Source: an uncultured Desulfobulbaceae bacterium (GTDB taxonomy: Bacteria; Desulfobacterota; Desulfobulbia; Desulfobulbales; BM004). Taken from it: 64,000 bases of DNA. The notes under the pieces are model-generated. The model had not been told where the DNA came from and did no database searches. It worked only from the letters and a program-made list of their open reading frames with translations. Below are positions 42,804-49,872 of the stretch, piece after piece. The DNA lies in the NCBI GenBank assembly GCA_947259115.1, contig CAMYKS010000001.1:1-64000 (forward strand), in the 5' to 3' direction. The translations under genes were made by a program, and so were the position numbers. Every line of letters starts with the position of its first letter. Position 1 is the first letter of the stretch.

Positions 42804-42966
42804 AGGAGCCTGTCAGGGAATTATAATCGTAACGAAAAATTGAGGAATTGAGATCGAATTTTCGGGAAATTGATGCGAATAGCAGCGCTATTTAAAGAAA
42901 ATTCACTGAAATTTGAACCGATTCTCTCGTTTTTGCAGTAGATTAGGAATTCTCCGACAGGCTCCT
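42804..42966. mobile_element. MITE-like 163-bp inverted-repeat element, copy 2
   Basis: Same length and ends as 6301-6463 (AGGAGCCTGTCAGGGAATT ... GAATTCTCCGACAGGCTCCT), about 95% identical by my count. It lies 39 bp upstream of the MORN-repeat gene. Its flanks differ from those of copy 1, so the ends define a mobile unit. No clear target-site duplication was found. Confidence 0.9.
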
Positions 42967-43005
42967 AAGGCCTGATATGAAATTTTTTTTAAACTGGAGA
43001 GCCCC

Positions 43006-43878
43006 ATGGAGAAAAAAATATTCTGTTTACTCGTTTTTCTAATCTGCCTCTGCCCGGTTTTTTCCCTGGGTGCTGAAAGTAAATGCTTAGCGGGAGACTG
43101 CGTCACAGGTACAGGAGTTATACAATACGCAGAGGGAGAAAAGTATTCCGGAGAATTTAGAGAAGGCAGGCGGCATGGATATGGCACCCTGACCTCCCAA
43201 AGCGGCAAGCGGTATGAAGGAGAATGGGCCAATGACCTGCAAAGTGGCCAGGGGAAATTGATTACACCTGATGGTGAGAAATATATCGGTGCATTTAAAG
43301 ATGGGGTGCAGCAGGGCCAGGGGGTATTAACATTCCCCAATGGGGAAGTCTATAGAGGCGCCTTTGACCAGGGTGAACCGAACGGCCGGGGCGTTCATAC
43401 CTATCCCAGCGGCGAAGAATACGAAGGAGAATTTAAAAACAGCCTCTATGACGGTAATGGAACCAAGACCTTTCCTGACGGCAGAAAATATGCGGGGGAA
43501 TTCAGCAAGGGCAAGGCCGCGGGTAAAGGCATATTGACCCTGGGCAACGGAGAAAAATATGTCGGTGAGTTTGCTGAAGGCACGGGTAACGGCAAAGGCA
43601 CGTACTTTTTCCCCGACGGAACGCTCTATGAGGGAGAGTGGAAAGATTTCAGGTATCACGGAAAAGGGAAAATTACTTTTTCCAGGGGAGAATATGTCGG
43701 TGAGTTTAAGAACGGTAAGCGAGAGGGCAAGGGAAAGATAACCTTTGCCGATGGAGAGGTATACGAAGGCGGTTGGCAGGATGATAAAAAGCACGGATTT
43801 GGCACGCTGACAACACCAGGCGGTGAAAAATATGAAGGGCTGTGGCGGGAAGACATATTCATTGAAGATAAAAAGTAA
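43006..43878 (+). CDS. Secreted MORN-repeat protein
   Basis: A 290-residue protein with a signal peptide (MEKKIFCLLVFLICLCPVFSL, cleavage about residue 23). The mature part is ten or eleven MORN repeats of about 23 residues, each of the form Y-x-G-E-F/W-x-x-G-x-x-x-G-x-G (YSGEFREGRRHGYGTL is the first). MORN repeats are beta-hairpin units that bind lipids or proteins. It has a GGAGAG site. Its last codons overlap the start of the lipoprotein gene by 17 bp, so the two are coupled. Confidence 0.93.
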   Translation: MEKKIFCLLVFLICLCPVFSLGAESKCLAGDCVTGTGVIQYAEGEKYSGEFREGRRHGYGTLTSQSGKRYEGEWANDLQSGQGKLITPDGEKYIGAFKDGVQQGQGVLTFPNGEVYRGAFDQGEPNGRGVHTYPSGEEYEGEFKNSLYDGNGTKTFPDGRKYAGEFSKGKAAGKGILTLGNGEKYVGEFAEGTGNGKGTYFFPDGTLYEGEWKDFRYHGKGKITFSRGEYVGEFKNGKREGKGKITFADGEVYEGGWQDDKKHGFGTLTTPGGEKYEGLWREDIFIEDKK

Positions 43879-44269
43879 CATACTGTTGATGTTGCTTTTT
43901 TTGTTGGTCCCAATGCCGGGCTGCGGTTCGAATGAGTATTCACAGAATAATGGTAATGGTATAATGAATGTCAAAGTGGTTTCGCTGGAAAAATGCGGGT
44001 CAACTCCTCCAACCATCGCGCTGGTCAAAGAGGTGGCCCGTGAAATGGGAGTGGAAATAAATTTTGAGCATATAAAGGTGAAAACCAGAGAAGATGCTTT
44101 TACGCATGGGCATATCGGCAGTCCGACAGTCTTTGTTAATGGCCTTGATATTGAACCGGGTGCAAGGGAGCATAAGCAGTTCGGGGTGACTTGACGGCGT
44201 TACGGGGTATCGTTGATGCCCTCTAAAGAGTTGATAAAAGCAGCCTTTCAGGAGGCGCTGGAGAAATAA
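43862..44269 (+). CDS. Thioredoxin-fold lipoprotein, probable selenoprotein with in-frame TGA
   Basis: The reading frame from TTG 43862 gives MKIKSNILLMLLFLLVPMPG before Cys21, a lipoprotein signal. A thioredoxin-like domain follows with SLEKCGSTPP (C45) and the cis-Pro motif GSPTVFVNG. The frame then meets TGA at 44192-44194 in the sequence FGVT-TGA-RRYG. It continues in frame for 24 residues (RRYGVSLMPSKELIKAAF and onward) to TAA at 44267. The downstream residues match the end of a family I recall as having FG-x-x-C-R in this place, so the TGA replaces a conserved Cys. A SECIS-like hairpin follows. Read through, the protein has 135 residues with Sec111. The conventional ORF would stop at residue 110. 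Confidence 0.72.
44200..44226 (+). promoter_or_regulatory. SECIS-like hairpin after the in-frame TGA
   Basis: The stem GGGTATC/GATGCCC (one G-T wobble) closes a three-base loop GTT, with three more pairs (TTA/TAA) below a mismatch. The loop G is at 44212, 18 nt past the TGA (44192-44194), within the spacing expected of bacterial SECIS elements (loop G near the apex, about 16-37 nt). Confidence 0.6.
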
Positions 44270-44346
44270 CAGGGTGGGTGAATGTGATAAGGTTTTGTGA
44301 CTGGCCATAAAACAAAGGCGATCATAACAGGTCGATGGAGTTTTTG

Positions 44347-44815
44347 GAGGCCAATATTCTACCAATGAGAAATTCCTCCCAGGTTAAATCAGCGGAGTTT
44401 TTTTTGTTGCCCTGTCTTTCCTGATTGCCGGAATCCGGAAAGCCTCTCTGTTGGAAAATGAAAATAATAAGAATTATTATTTTTTAAGCATAACATTCTG
44501 TAATTGTTTATAATTTAAGATATTCCCAGAGTGGCCTAAAGAAGCACCAATCAGAAAAACAAAGGCAATTATATCAAGATTTTGTGCTTATAATGGGCCC
44601 TTGTTCTGCCAAAGAGAAAAATCATCCCCGGATAAATCATCTGAGTTTTTTTGTTTCCTTTTTTTTCTGCAGGGCTTTCCGGATTCCTGGAATCCGGAAA
44701 CATTTTGTCGGAAAATGAAGGTAAAAAAGAATTGTTACTTTTTTTCTGTCAAGCGTAACCATCTGTAATTATTTGAAATAAAAAATATTCTCAGAGCTGT
44801 CCTAAAAGGCATGAA
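44347..44815 (+). repeat. Degenerate direct repeat of non-coding DNA (period ~248 bp)
   Basis: Two copies of a roughly 200-bp segment lie in tandem with the second shifted by about 248 bp. Shared blocks include TTAAATCAGCGGAG/ATAAATCATCTGAG, GGAATCCGGAAA, AACATTCTGTAATT/ACCATCTGTAATT and a TATTC(C/T)CAGAG end. Copy two contains the perfect hairpin TTCCGGATTC-CTG-GAATCCGGAA. Together they fill the gap upstream of the collagen-like gene, along with about 300 bp of plain AT-rich sequence (44816-45186). Confidence 0.7.
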
Positions 44816-45186
44816 TTTTGCAAAAAATATTCATATATCATCATAAGCAAAAAAAATACGTTTTTGGGGCTTATGGATAAAATAATATGATTTAAGTTGC
44901 ACCTTGGGCAAATTTCTAAGAGCGGGCTCCAAAATTCCGCGCATAATATTTGTGATGGGAATCGTTGTGGTATGCAAAAACCGGCCCCTATTTCAGCACA
45001 GACTGAAAAAATCGATTACCTGGTATCCTTTTTTTAAATTTCAGCCTGTGAGGAAATATTAACCTGTTGTGTGAAATTAAAATTTTACAGGAATAACATT
45101 TATAAAACATGAGGAGGTGATTCCGTACCCAAAAAATGGAAGAGGGAAAAATTTTCACAACCAACAATATTAATGGGGAGAGTTTT

Positions 45187-46938
45187 ATGAAAAAAAACAG
45201 AAAAATTTACAGCACGATTGCCCTGGCGCTTTTCGCAACCTTTCTGGTAGGCACAGTAACGGTGGAGAAGGCAGATGCCTGGGGGGATAGATACTCACGT
45301 TCTTATGACGACGATAGCTCAGGCGGCGATGATGGTGGCGGTCATGATGGTGGTGGTGATGATGACTTCTCAAGCGGCAATGATGATGACTGCTCAAGCG
45401 GTGATCATTATAAAAAAGACAAGGATGGTGATCTCTGTGAAGAGCCATTAAATGTTTTCGTGGTAGAGAACGATTCCGATGGTCAAATTATAATTAGAGG
45501 AGACAATTTTCCGGTGGGCGCCCAGGTGGCGTTTGGCAAACCCGGAGGTCCTGACTATCTTCTGGATGTTGATTTCGTAAACCCGATGATGCTTACGGCT
45601 ATGTTGCCGGTTGTGCCCTCTGGAGACTATCGCGTTGTGGTCTTTGGCCCCGATGTCATGCTGGAGAACGGCAGATGTCAGGTGAAATTTGGCAATCATT
45701 ATGATGATGACGCCTCCAGCGGCTTTGATGATGACTGTTCAAGCGGCGATCATGATGATGACGGCTCCAGCGGCTTTGATGATGACTGCTCCAGCGGTGG
45801 TCATATTTATGGACGCGATAATGATGACGCCTCAAGCGGCTCAGATGACGACTGTTCAAGCGGCTATCATGGTGATGACGACTCAAGCGGCTTTGATGAT
45901 GACTGTTCAAGCGGCGATCATTACGGTAATAACATGGCCATAGATTGTGATTGTGATGAATTTGTCGTGACCGTCGGTGGTGGAGGCCCGCAAGGCCCGC
46001 AAGGCAAGATCGGCCCCCAGGGTGAGCAGGGCAAGATCGGTCCTCAAGGTGAGCCAGGTCCGGCGGGCATAGGTGAACCAGGTCCCCAGGGTGAGCAGGG
46101 TAAAATAGGTCCCCAAGGTGATCCAGGTGACCAAGGTGTGCAGGGTAAGATAGGTCCCCAGGGAGATCCAGGTGTTGGTGAGCAGGGTCCTCCAGGTGAC
46201 CCGGGTCCCCAGGGTATTCAGGGTAAAATAGGTCCTGCAGGTCCTCCAAGTACCGTACCCGGTCCCCAGGGTGTGCAGGGTAAAATAGGTCCCGCAGGTC
46301 CTCCAAGTACCGTACCCGGTCCCCAGGGTGAGCAGGGTAAGCTCGGTAATCCCGGTGCTCAGGGCATCCAGGGCAAAATAGGTCCCGCAGGTCCTCCAGG
46401 TGTCAGTGATATACCAGGTCCTCCAGGTCCCCAGGGTAATCAGGGTAAGCAGGGACCCGCAGGTGAGCCGGGTTCCACCGGTGGCCAGGGTGCCCAAGGA
46501 AAAATTGGCCCTGAAGGGCCGGTAGGTCCACGAGGTGCCACAGGTAACAAGGGTGCGCAGGGTATACAGGGTAAGCTCGGTTCCCAGGGCGAGCAGGGCA
46601 AGTTAGGTCCTCCAGGCCCTGAAGGCCCTCCAGGAACCGGCGTGTGCCAAGATGACAGGTTAATGGTCGAAGTGGTATGCCCAACTTCTTTAGAACCAGG
46701 AGAATCAAGAAATCAGGCCTGCGGAGCCGCCTGTCCTGACAACTATTTTCTGGTCGGCGGTGGGTGTTTTGCCCCATCTGGTGGTAATATCAAGGTCGGG
46801 CTGATCAAGAGCATACCAATAAACGTCTATCCAGGCTCCTGGGAATGCGGCGTATTCAATGCATCCGACGGAGTGGTTCAATTAAATATAGAGGTTAAGG
46901 CCATATGCCTGAGAAATGATCCTGACTGTACACCTTAA
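45187..46938 (+). CDS. Secreted collagen-like protein with Asp/Ser/Gly/Cys repeats
   Basis: I choose ATG 45187 because it follows GGGGAG and starts a clear signal peptide (FLVGTVTVEKADA, cleavage before Trp); the frame is also open to 45136. After a DDDSSGGDDGGGHDGG stretch comes an IPT/TIG-like domain (about residues 80-150: NVFVVENDSDGQIIIRGDNF). A second Asp-rich block has five DDDCSSG units, each with one Cys. A collagen-like region of about 210 residues of Gly-x-y follows, with QGKIGP/QGKLG as a recurrent motif and short breaks (GPPSTVPG twice). The C-terminal domain has eight Cys (CPTSLEPGESRNQACGAACP). Surface fibres or an adhesin are the likely role; Asp-rich repeats may bind calcium. 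Confidence 0.88.
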   Translation: MKKNRKIYSTIALALFATFLVGTVTVEKADAWGDRYSRSYDDDSSGGDDGGGHDGGGDDDFSSGNDDDCSSGDHYKKDKDGDLCEEPLNVFVVENDSDGQIIIRGDNFPVGAQVAFGKPGGPDYLLDVDFVNPMMLTAMLPVVPSGDYRVVVFGPDVMLENGRCQVKFGNHYDDDASSGFDDDCSSGDHDDDGSSGFDDDCSSGGHIYGRDNDDASSGSDDDCSSGYHGDDDSSGFDDDCSSGDHYGNNMAIDCDCDEFVVTVGGGGPQGPQGKIGPQGEQGKIGPQGEPGPAGIGEPGPQGEQGKIGPQGDPGDQGVQGKIGPQGDPGVGEQGPPGDPGPQGIQGKIGPAGPPSTVPGPQGVQGKIGPAGPPSTVPGPQGEQGKLGNPGAQGIQGKIGPAGPPGVSDIPGPPGPQGNQGKQGPAGEPGSTGGQGAQGKIGPEGPVGPRGATGNKGAQGIQGKLGSQGEQGKLGPPGPEGPPGTGVCQDDRLMVEVVCPTSLEPGESRNQACGAACPDNYFLVGGGCFAPSGGNIKVGLIKSIPINVYPGSWECGVFNASDGVVQLNIEVKAICLRNDPDCTP

Positions 46939-46969
46939 GGAACTTACAACATAAACTCTTTCTAACCAC

Positions 46970-47004
46970 AAACGCCGGGGACAGCAGTCCCCGGCGTTTG
47001 TTTT
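46970..47004 (+). terminator. Intrinsic terminator after the collagen-like gene
   Basis: AAACGCCGGGGAC-AGCA-GTCCCCGGCGTTT is a 13-bp perfect stem with a four-base loop followed by GTTTT. Confidence 0.93.
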
Positions 47005-47322
47005 GCTTTATTCGGGCGTTGGTCAACTGTCGGTTTTATTCTCTCTACGGGTACAATACCCCGCTGCCTGCAGCGTTGGTTTGAGGAATATCCTTGTCGA
47101 GAAACCTCGTGGCCTACTGCGGGGAAGACCATAAAAGCAAATGCTCCGTCACTCCCGAGTAGGCAGGAGGAAAGCAACCTGATGGAGACACCGATCCAGT
47201 TCTTCAAGCTGAGTTTGATTAACAGGCACTTATTCTAATAAATTTCCTGCCTGACCGGTAGAATCTTTCCGGGTCAAACAAAAAGCAGCTGGTTTACGAC
47301 ACACTAAAAATTCCATACCTGG
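47005..47322. other. Non-coding stretch with decayed hairpin sequence
   Basis: About 320 bp. ACAATACCCCGCTGCCTGCA and CTACTGCGGGGAAGACC face each other (CCCCGC/GCGGGG), with CGCTGC-CT-GCAGCG inside. It looks like the remnant of a mobile or palindromic element; no protein is supported. Confidence 0.35.
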
Positions 47323-48624
47323 TCAATGGCTGCCGGATAGCAGCTTTTCAAGATGCAAAGGCAGGACCTTGCCGGTTGCGGGAGCACTCATAATATCAGC
47401 AGGATCAACAATAATCTCCACCACTTCATAACCGTCCCCGTCCAGGTCGTGATAGCCGCGGAAATAGCCGTCAATGAAACCGAGAATATGGCCGAACTCA
47501 TGGGCCAGGGTATTGCCTGACATTCCATGGGGACCAAGGGCAATAGAGCGCCCGGTGACGGCATGGGTTGCGTCGGCCCCGGTGGTAAGTACGGAGCCGT
47601 CTTTGGGGAAACGGGCCACATGTTGGCTGATGTCAATGTGATCACCCTGGCGCGGAGGTGTTTCTCGCCGGTACAAGTCACGCGGGCGTATGGGCTTTAC
47701 AAGCACCTGAAGGCGAACCTCGGTTTCGCCGACCCTGCCCTGCCATGTTTTCTCAATTGCCTGCTGCCATTGCTGCAGATATGCCTGATCGACAATATCG
47801 GTGTAAAGGGGCACCTGAACAATCAGGATATCGGCCTGAGGACGTTTAAACGTGACAAAGGATGGCGGATAAAAAGTATTGCGGCCCGCATGGATCATGG
47901 CTGTCAGTTCCTGCTCACGAAGCCGATCTCGCGCCATGGTTTTCGGGTCGGTCTCTGTTTCGAGACGATCTCGCACCGTTTGGAGTTCGAGCACTGCATC
48001 ATGGAGGATCGTCAGCCGGTCAAAGCGTGATTTATCTTCCGCCACTCTCTTTTGCCATAAACGGTTATGCAGGATGTGTTCTTCAATGAGGCCCTGGTTG
48101 TCTGCAAGCAGCCTGTAGTCGGCAACAAGCTGCTTATAGTATAAGCGCTGTTCGGCAATGGGATGCGGGGAAAGTTTCTGCAACTCCGCCCGGCCGGTTC
48201 TGAGCCTGGCATACTCGGTATCAAGTAATTTGTCGGTGCGCACCCAGCTGTAGGATGTTGAGGCGGCCCGTACCGGAGTTTCAGTGACAGGCGCATCCGC
48301 AATCAGGGGCGGCAGGATCTGATACCCGTATATAAGCACTTTAGGAGGTTTGTCCTTAAGCTGCCCGGCAAGATCGGGCGCTTCCTTCATAAGTCTGCTC
48401 TGAAGGTCGCGGTGAAATTCCGTGAGGCTTGCGGTAAAGGCATGGAAGCGGGCAGAAACTTCGTTGCCGCGCTGAATATAGGGGGGCAGCGAACCCTTTT
48501 CCGCTTGGGCGGCCTGGGATCTCTCACTTTTGAGGTCCCGGGCCATTGAACTAGGTACGAAAATGGTCAGACAACCGATATAAATTATGAGCAGTGGACG
48601 GATGAGTAGAGTAACAGGAATCAT
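47323..48624 (-). CDS. Secreted metzincin-like zinc metalloprotease
   Basis: A 433-residue protein with a signal peptide (PLLIIYIGCLTIFVPSSMA). A long N-terminal helical part precedes the catalytic domain. The zinc site is HEFGHILGFIDG: H375, E376 and H379 with Asp at the third-ligand position (HExxHxxGxxD, as in snapalysin-like enzymes). A Met-turn-like DIMSAP follows about 35 residues later. The Asp-rich HDLDGDGYE right behind it may bind calcium. The sequence before residue 340 is not recognisable. It is divergent from a second zincin and close to the collagen-like gene. Confidence 0.82.
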   Translation of the reverse strand: MIPVTLLIRPLLIIYIGCLTIFVPSSMARDLKSERSQAAQAEKGSLPPYIQRGNEVSARFHAFTASLTEFHRDLQSRLMKEAPDLAGQLKDKPPKVLIYGYQILPPLIADAPVTETPVRAASTSYSWVRTDKLLDTEYARLRTGRAELQKLSPHPIAEQRLYYKQLVADYRLLADNQGLIEEHILHNRLWQKRVAEDKSRFDRLTILHDAVLELQTVRDRLETETDPKTMARDRLREQELTAMIHAGRNTFYPPSFVTFKRPQADILIVQVPLYTDIVDQAYLQQWQQAIEKTWQGRVGETEVRLQVLVKPIRPRDLYRRETPPRQGDHIDISQHVARFPKDGSVLTTGADATHAVTGRSIALGPHGMSGNTLAHEFGHILGFIDGYFRGYHDLDGDGYEVVEIIVDPADIMSAPATGKVLPLHLEKLLSGSH

Positions 48625-48697
48625 GTCTCTCGCAGCTTACTGCAATTTATGGTACTTTGAAACCTCATAAAGATAAAGAGCTGAACGTTTGGGGCTC

Positions 48698-48725
48698 ACC
48701 ATGTGGATATACAGTTCAACATGGT
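48698..48725. promoter_or_regulatory. Candidate operator between divergent protease genes
   Basis: ACCATGT (48698-48704) and ACATGGT (48719-48725) form a perfect 7-bp inverted repeat with a 14-base spacer in the 191-bp gap between the divergently transcribed proteases. It may be a shared regulator site; this is inference from symmetry and position only. Confidence 0.35.
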
Positions 48726-48815
48726 AACTGTTCACGCCCCTTATTAGGTAAACATTCACCTGCGGGCCGAAATCTACAGCAGCGATCTGCTGTTTAAGTA
48801 GGCTATGATACGACC

Positions 48816-49763
48816 ATGAAGATAACACGCAGAGATCTCGCGTTCATTGTTGTGATCCTGGCATTATCAATTACCCTCTATATACATGTACAGGAACATC
48901 ATCTTCCTCCAGGAAAAAACATCCGGAAAGACCTGCCTGAAAAGGTGGATAAATACGTTGGCCTTTATGTGCCGCCGAAAGCTGCAGCCACTGTTTCCCA
49001 AACCCGGGAAGAATCAGCCACTGTTCCTGAGATTAAATTGCCAAACATCGAAGCACCTCTGGGCCAGACCCAGGAACCACCCGCAGGTATTGCAGGTGCA
49101 GAAGAATCACAGCAAATGCGCGACTTCATCATGTGGTGTAAAAAACGCGGTATTAAGCTGGTCGGGATCAAAAAGGAAGTCAACGACTTTTACTACAACG
49201 GCGCTGCAGAGGAGGATTTTCTGCCCTTCGACGATATCCCGAACCTGCATGAAGTAGCCGCCGGCCTCTATGAAATACCGGACCCATTGCTCGAGGCAAT
49301 GGAAGGCAAAACATTTTACCTGAGCCATCTGCGGGGACGGGGGTATACCGTCCTGGGATCGTGGTCGGACAAGAATATTTTAGCGAACATGGACAGGGGC
49401 TGCATCCTTGAACAACCCCTTACCAAACGGCAGACTATTCACGAGTTCGCCCATATCCTGGATTACCACGGTATCCAGGGGGTGTATGAAGACCCGAACA
49501 ATTACTGGTGGTATTTAAAGGGGGTGCGGGATGAGATTTTTGCAGTGGGATTTGCCTACGATCCAAGGCTGCGGGCGCTGCCTGCCGGCTACATGGACGT
49601 ATATTCAACGGCCAATGCGGCGGAAAATTTTGCCCAGCACTTTATGTATTACATACTGTATGGTCCAGAATTCAGAAAAAAAGCACAGGACGACGTATTA
49701 TTGCAAAAAAAATACGACTTTTTTAAAAAAGATTTGTTTAATTACCTTGATTACGGACTGTGA
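48816..49763 (+). CDS. Anthrax-lethal-factor-like (ATLF-type) zinc metalloprotease
   Basis: A 315-residue exported protein with an N-terminal hydrophobic anchor (DLAFIVVILALSITLYIHV). A low-complexity linker of about 80 residues precedes the catalytic domain. The zinc motif is TIHEFAHILDYHG (H209, E210, H213) and the downstream acidic ENFAQHFMYYILYGPEF supplies the third ligand, the pattern of the ATLF-like family (lethal factor, Pro-Pro endopeptidases). Such enzymes often cut extracellular proteins at proline-rich or linker sites. It is divergently arranged with the metzincin-like gene. Confidence 0.8.
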   Translation: MKITRRDLAFIVVILALSITLYIHVQEHHLPPGKNIRKDLPEKVDKYVGLYVPPKAAATVSQTREESATVPEIKLPNIEAPLGQTQEPPAGIAGAEESQQMRDFIMWCKKRGIKLVGIKKEVNDFYYNGAAEEDFLPFDDIPNLHEVAAGLYEIPDPLLEAMEGKTFYLSHLRGRGYTVLGSWSDKNILANMDRGCILEQPLTKRQTIHEFAHILDYHGIQGVYEDPNNYWWYLKGVRDEIFAVGFAYDPRLRALPAGYMDVYSTANAAENFAQHFMYYILYGPEFRKKAQDDVLLQKKYDFFKKDLFNYLDYGL

Positions 49764-49872
49764 AAAAATGCTTTGAATTGTTAGTTCGCAGGTATTAAAA
49801 TAGCAAGCGACCAGTTGAACCGGTGTTTTGAGAACCCCAGCGCAATAAATCAATTTCATATAAGAGAGTATC

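Noticed and set aside
45700-46640. CRISPR-like regularly repeated DNA
   Set aside because: The repeats are in frame and encode Asp-Cys-Ser-Ser-Gly and Gly-x-y; spacing is short and there are no unique spacers.
45656-46777. Long antisense and alternate-frame ORFs opposite the collagen-like gene
   Set aside because: They arise because Gly-x-y and Asp-rich codon repeats lack stops in other frames; they have no signal, ribosome site or plausible protein composition.
46962-47207. Minus-strand 81-residue ORF after the collagen-like gene
   Set aside because: It reads through the terminator hairpin and the palindromic remnant; more likely non-coding.
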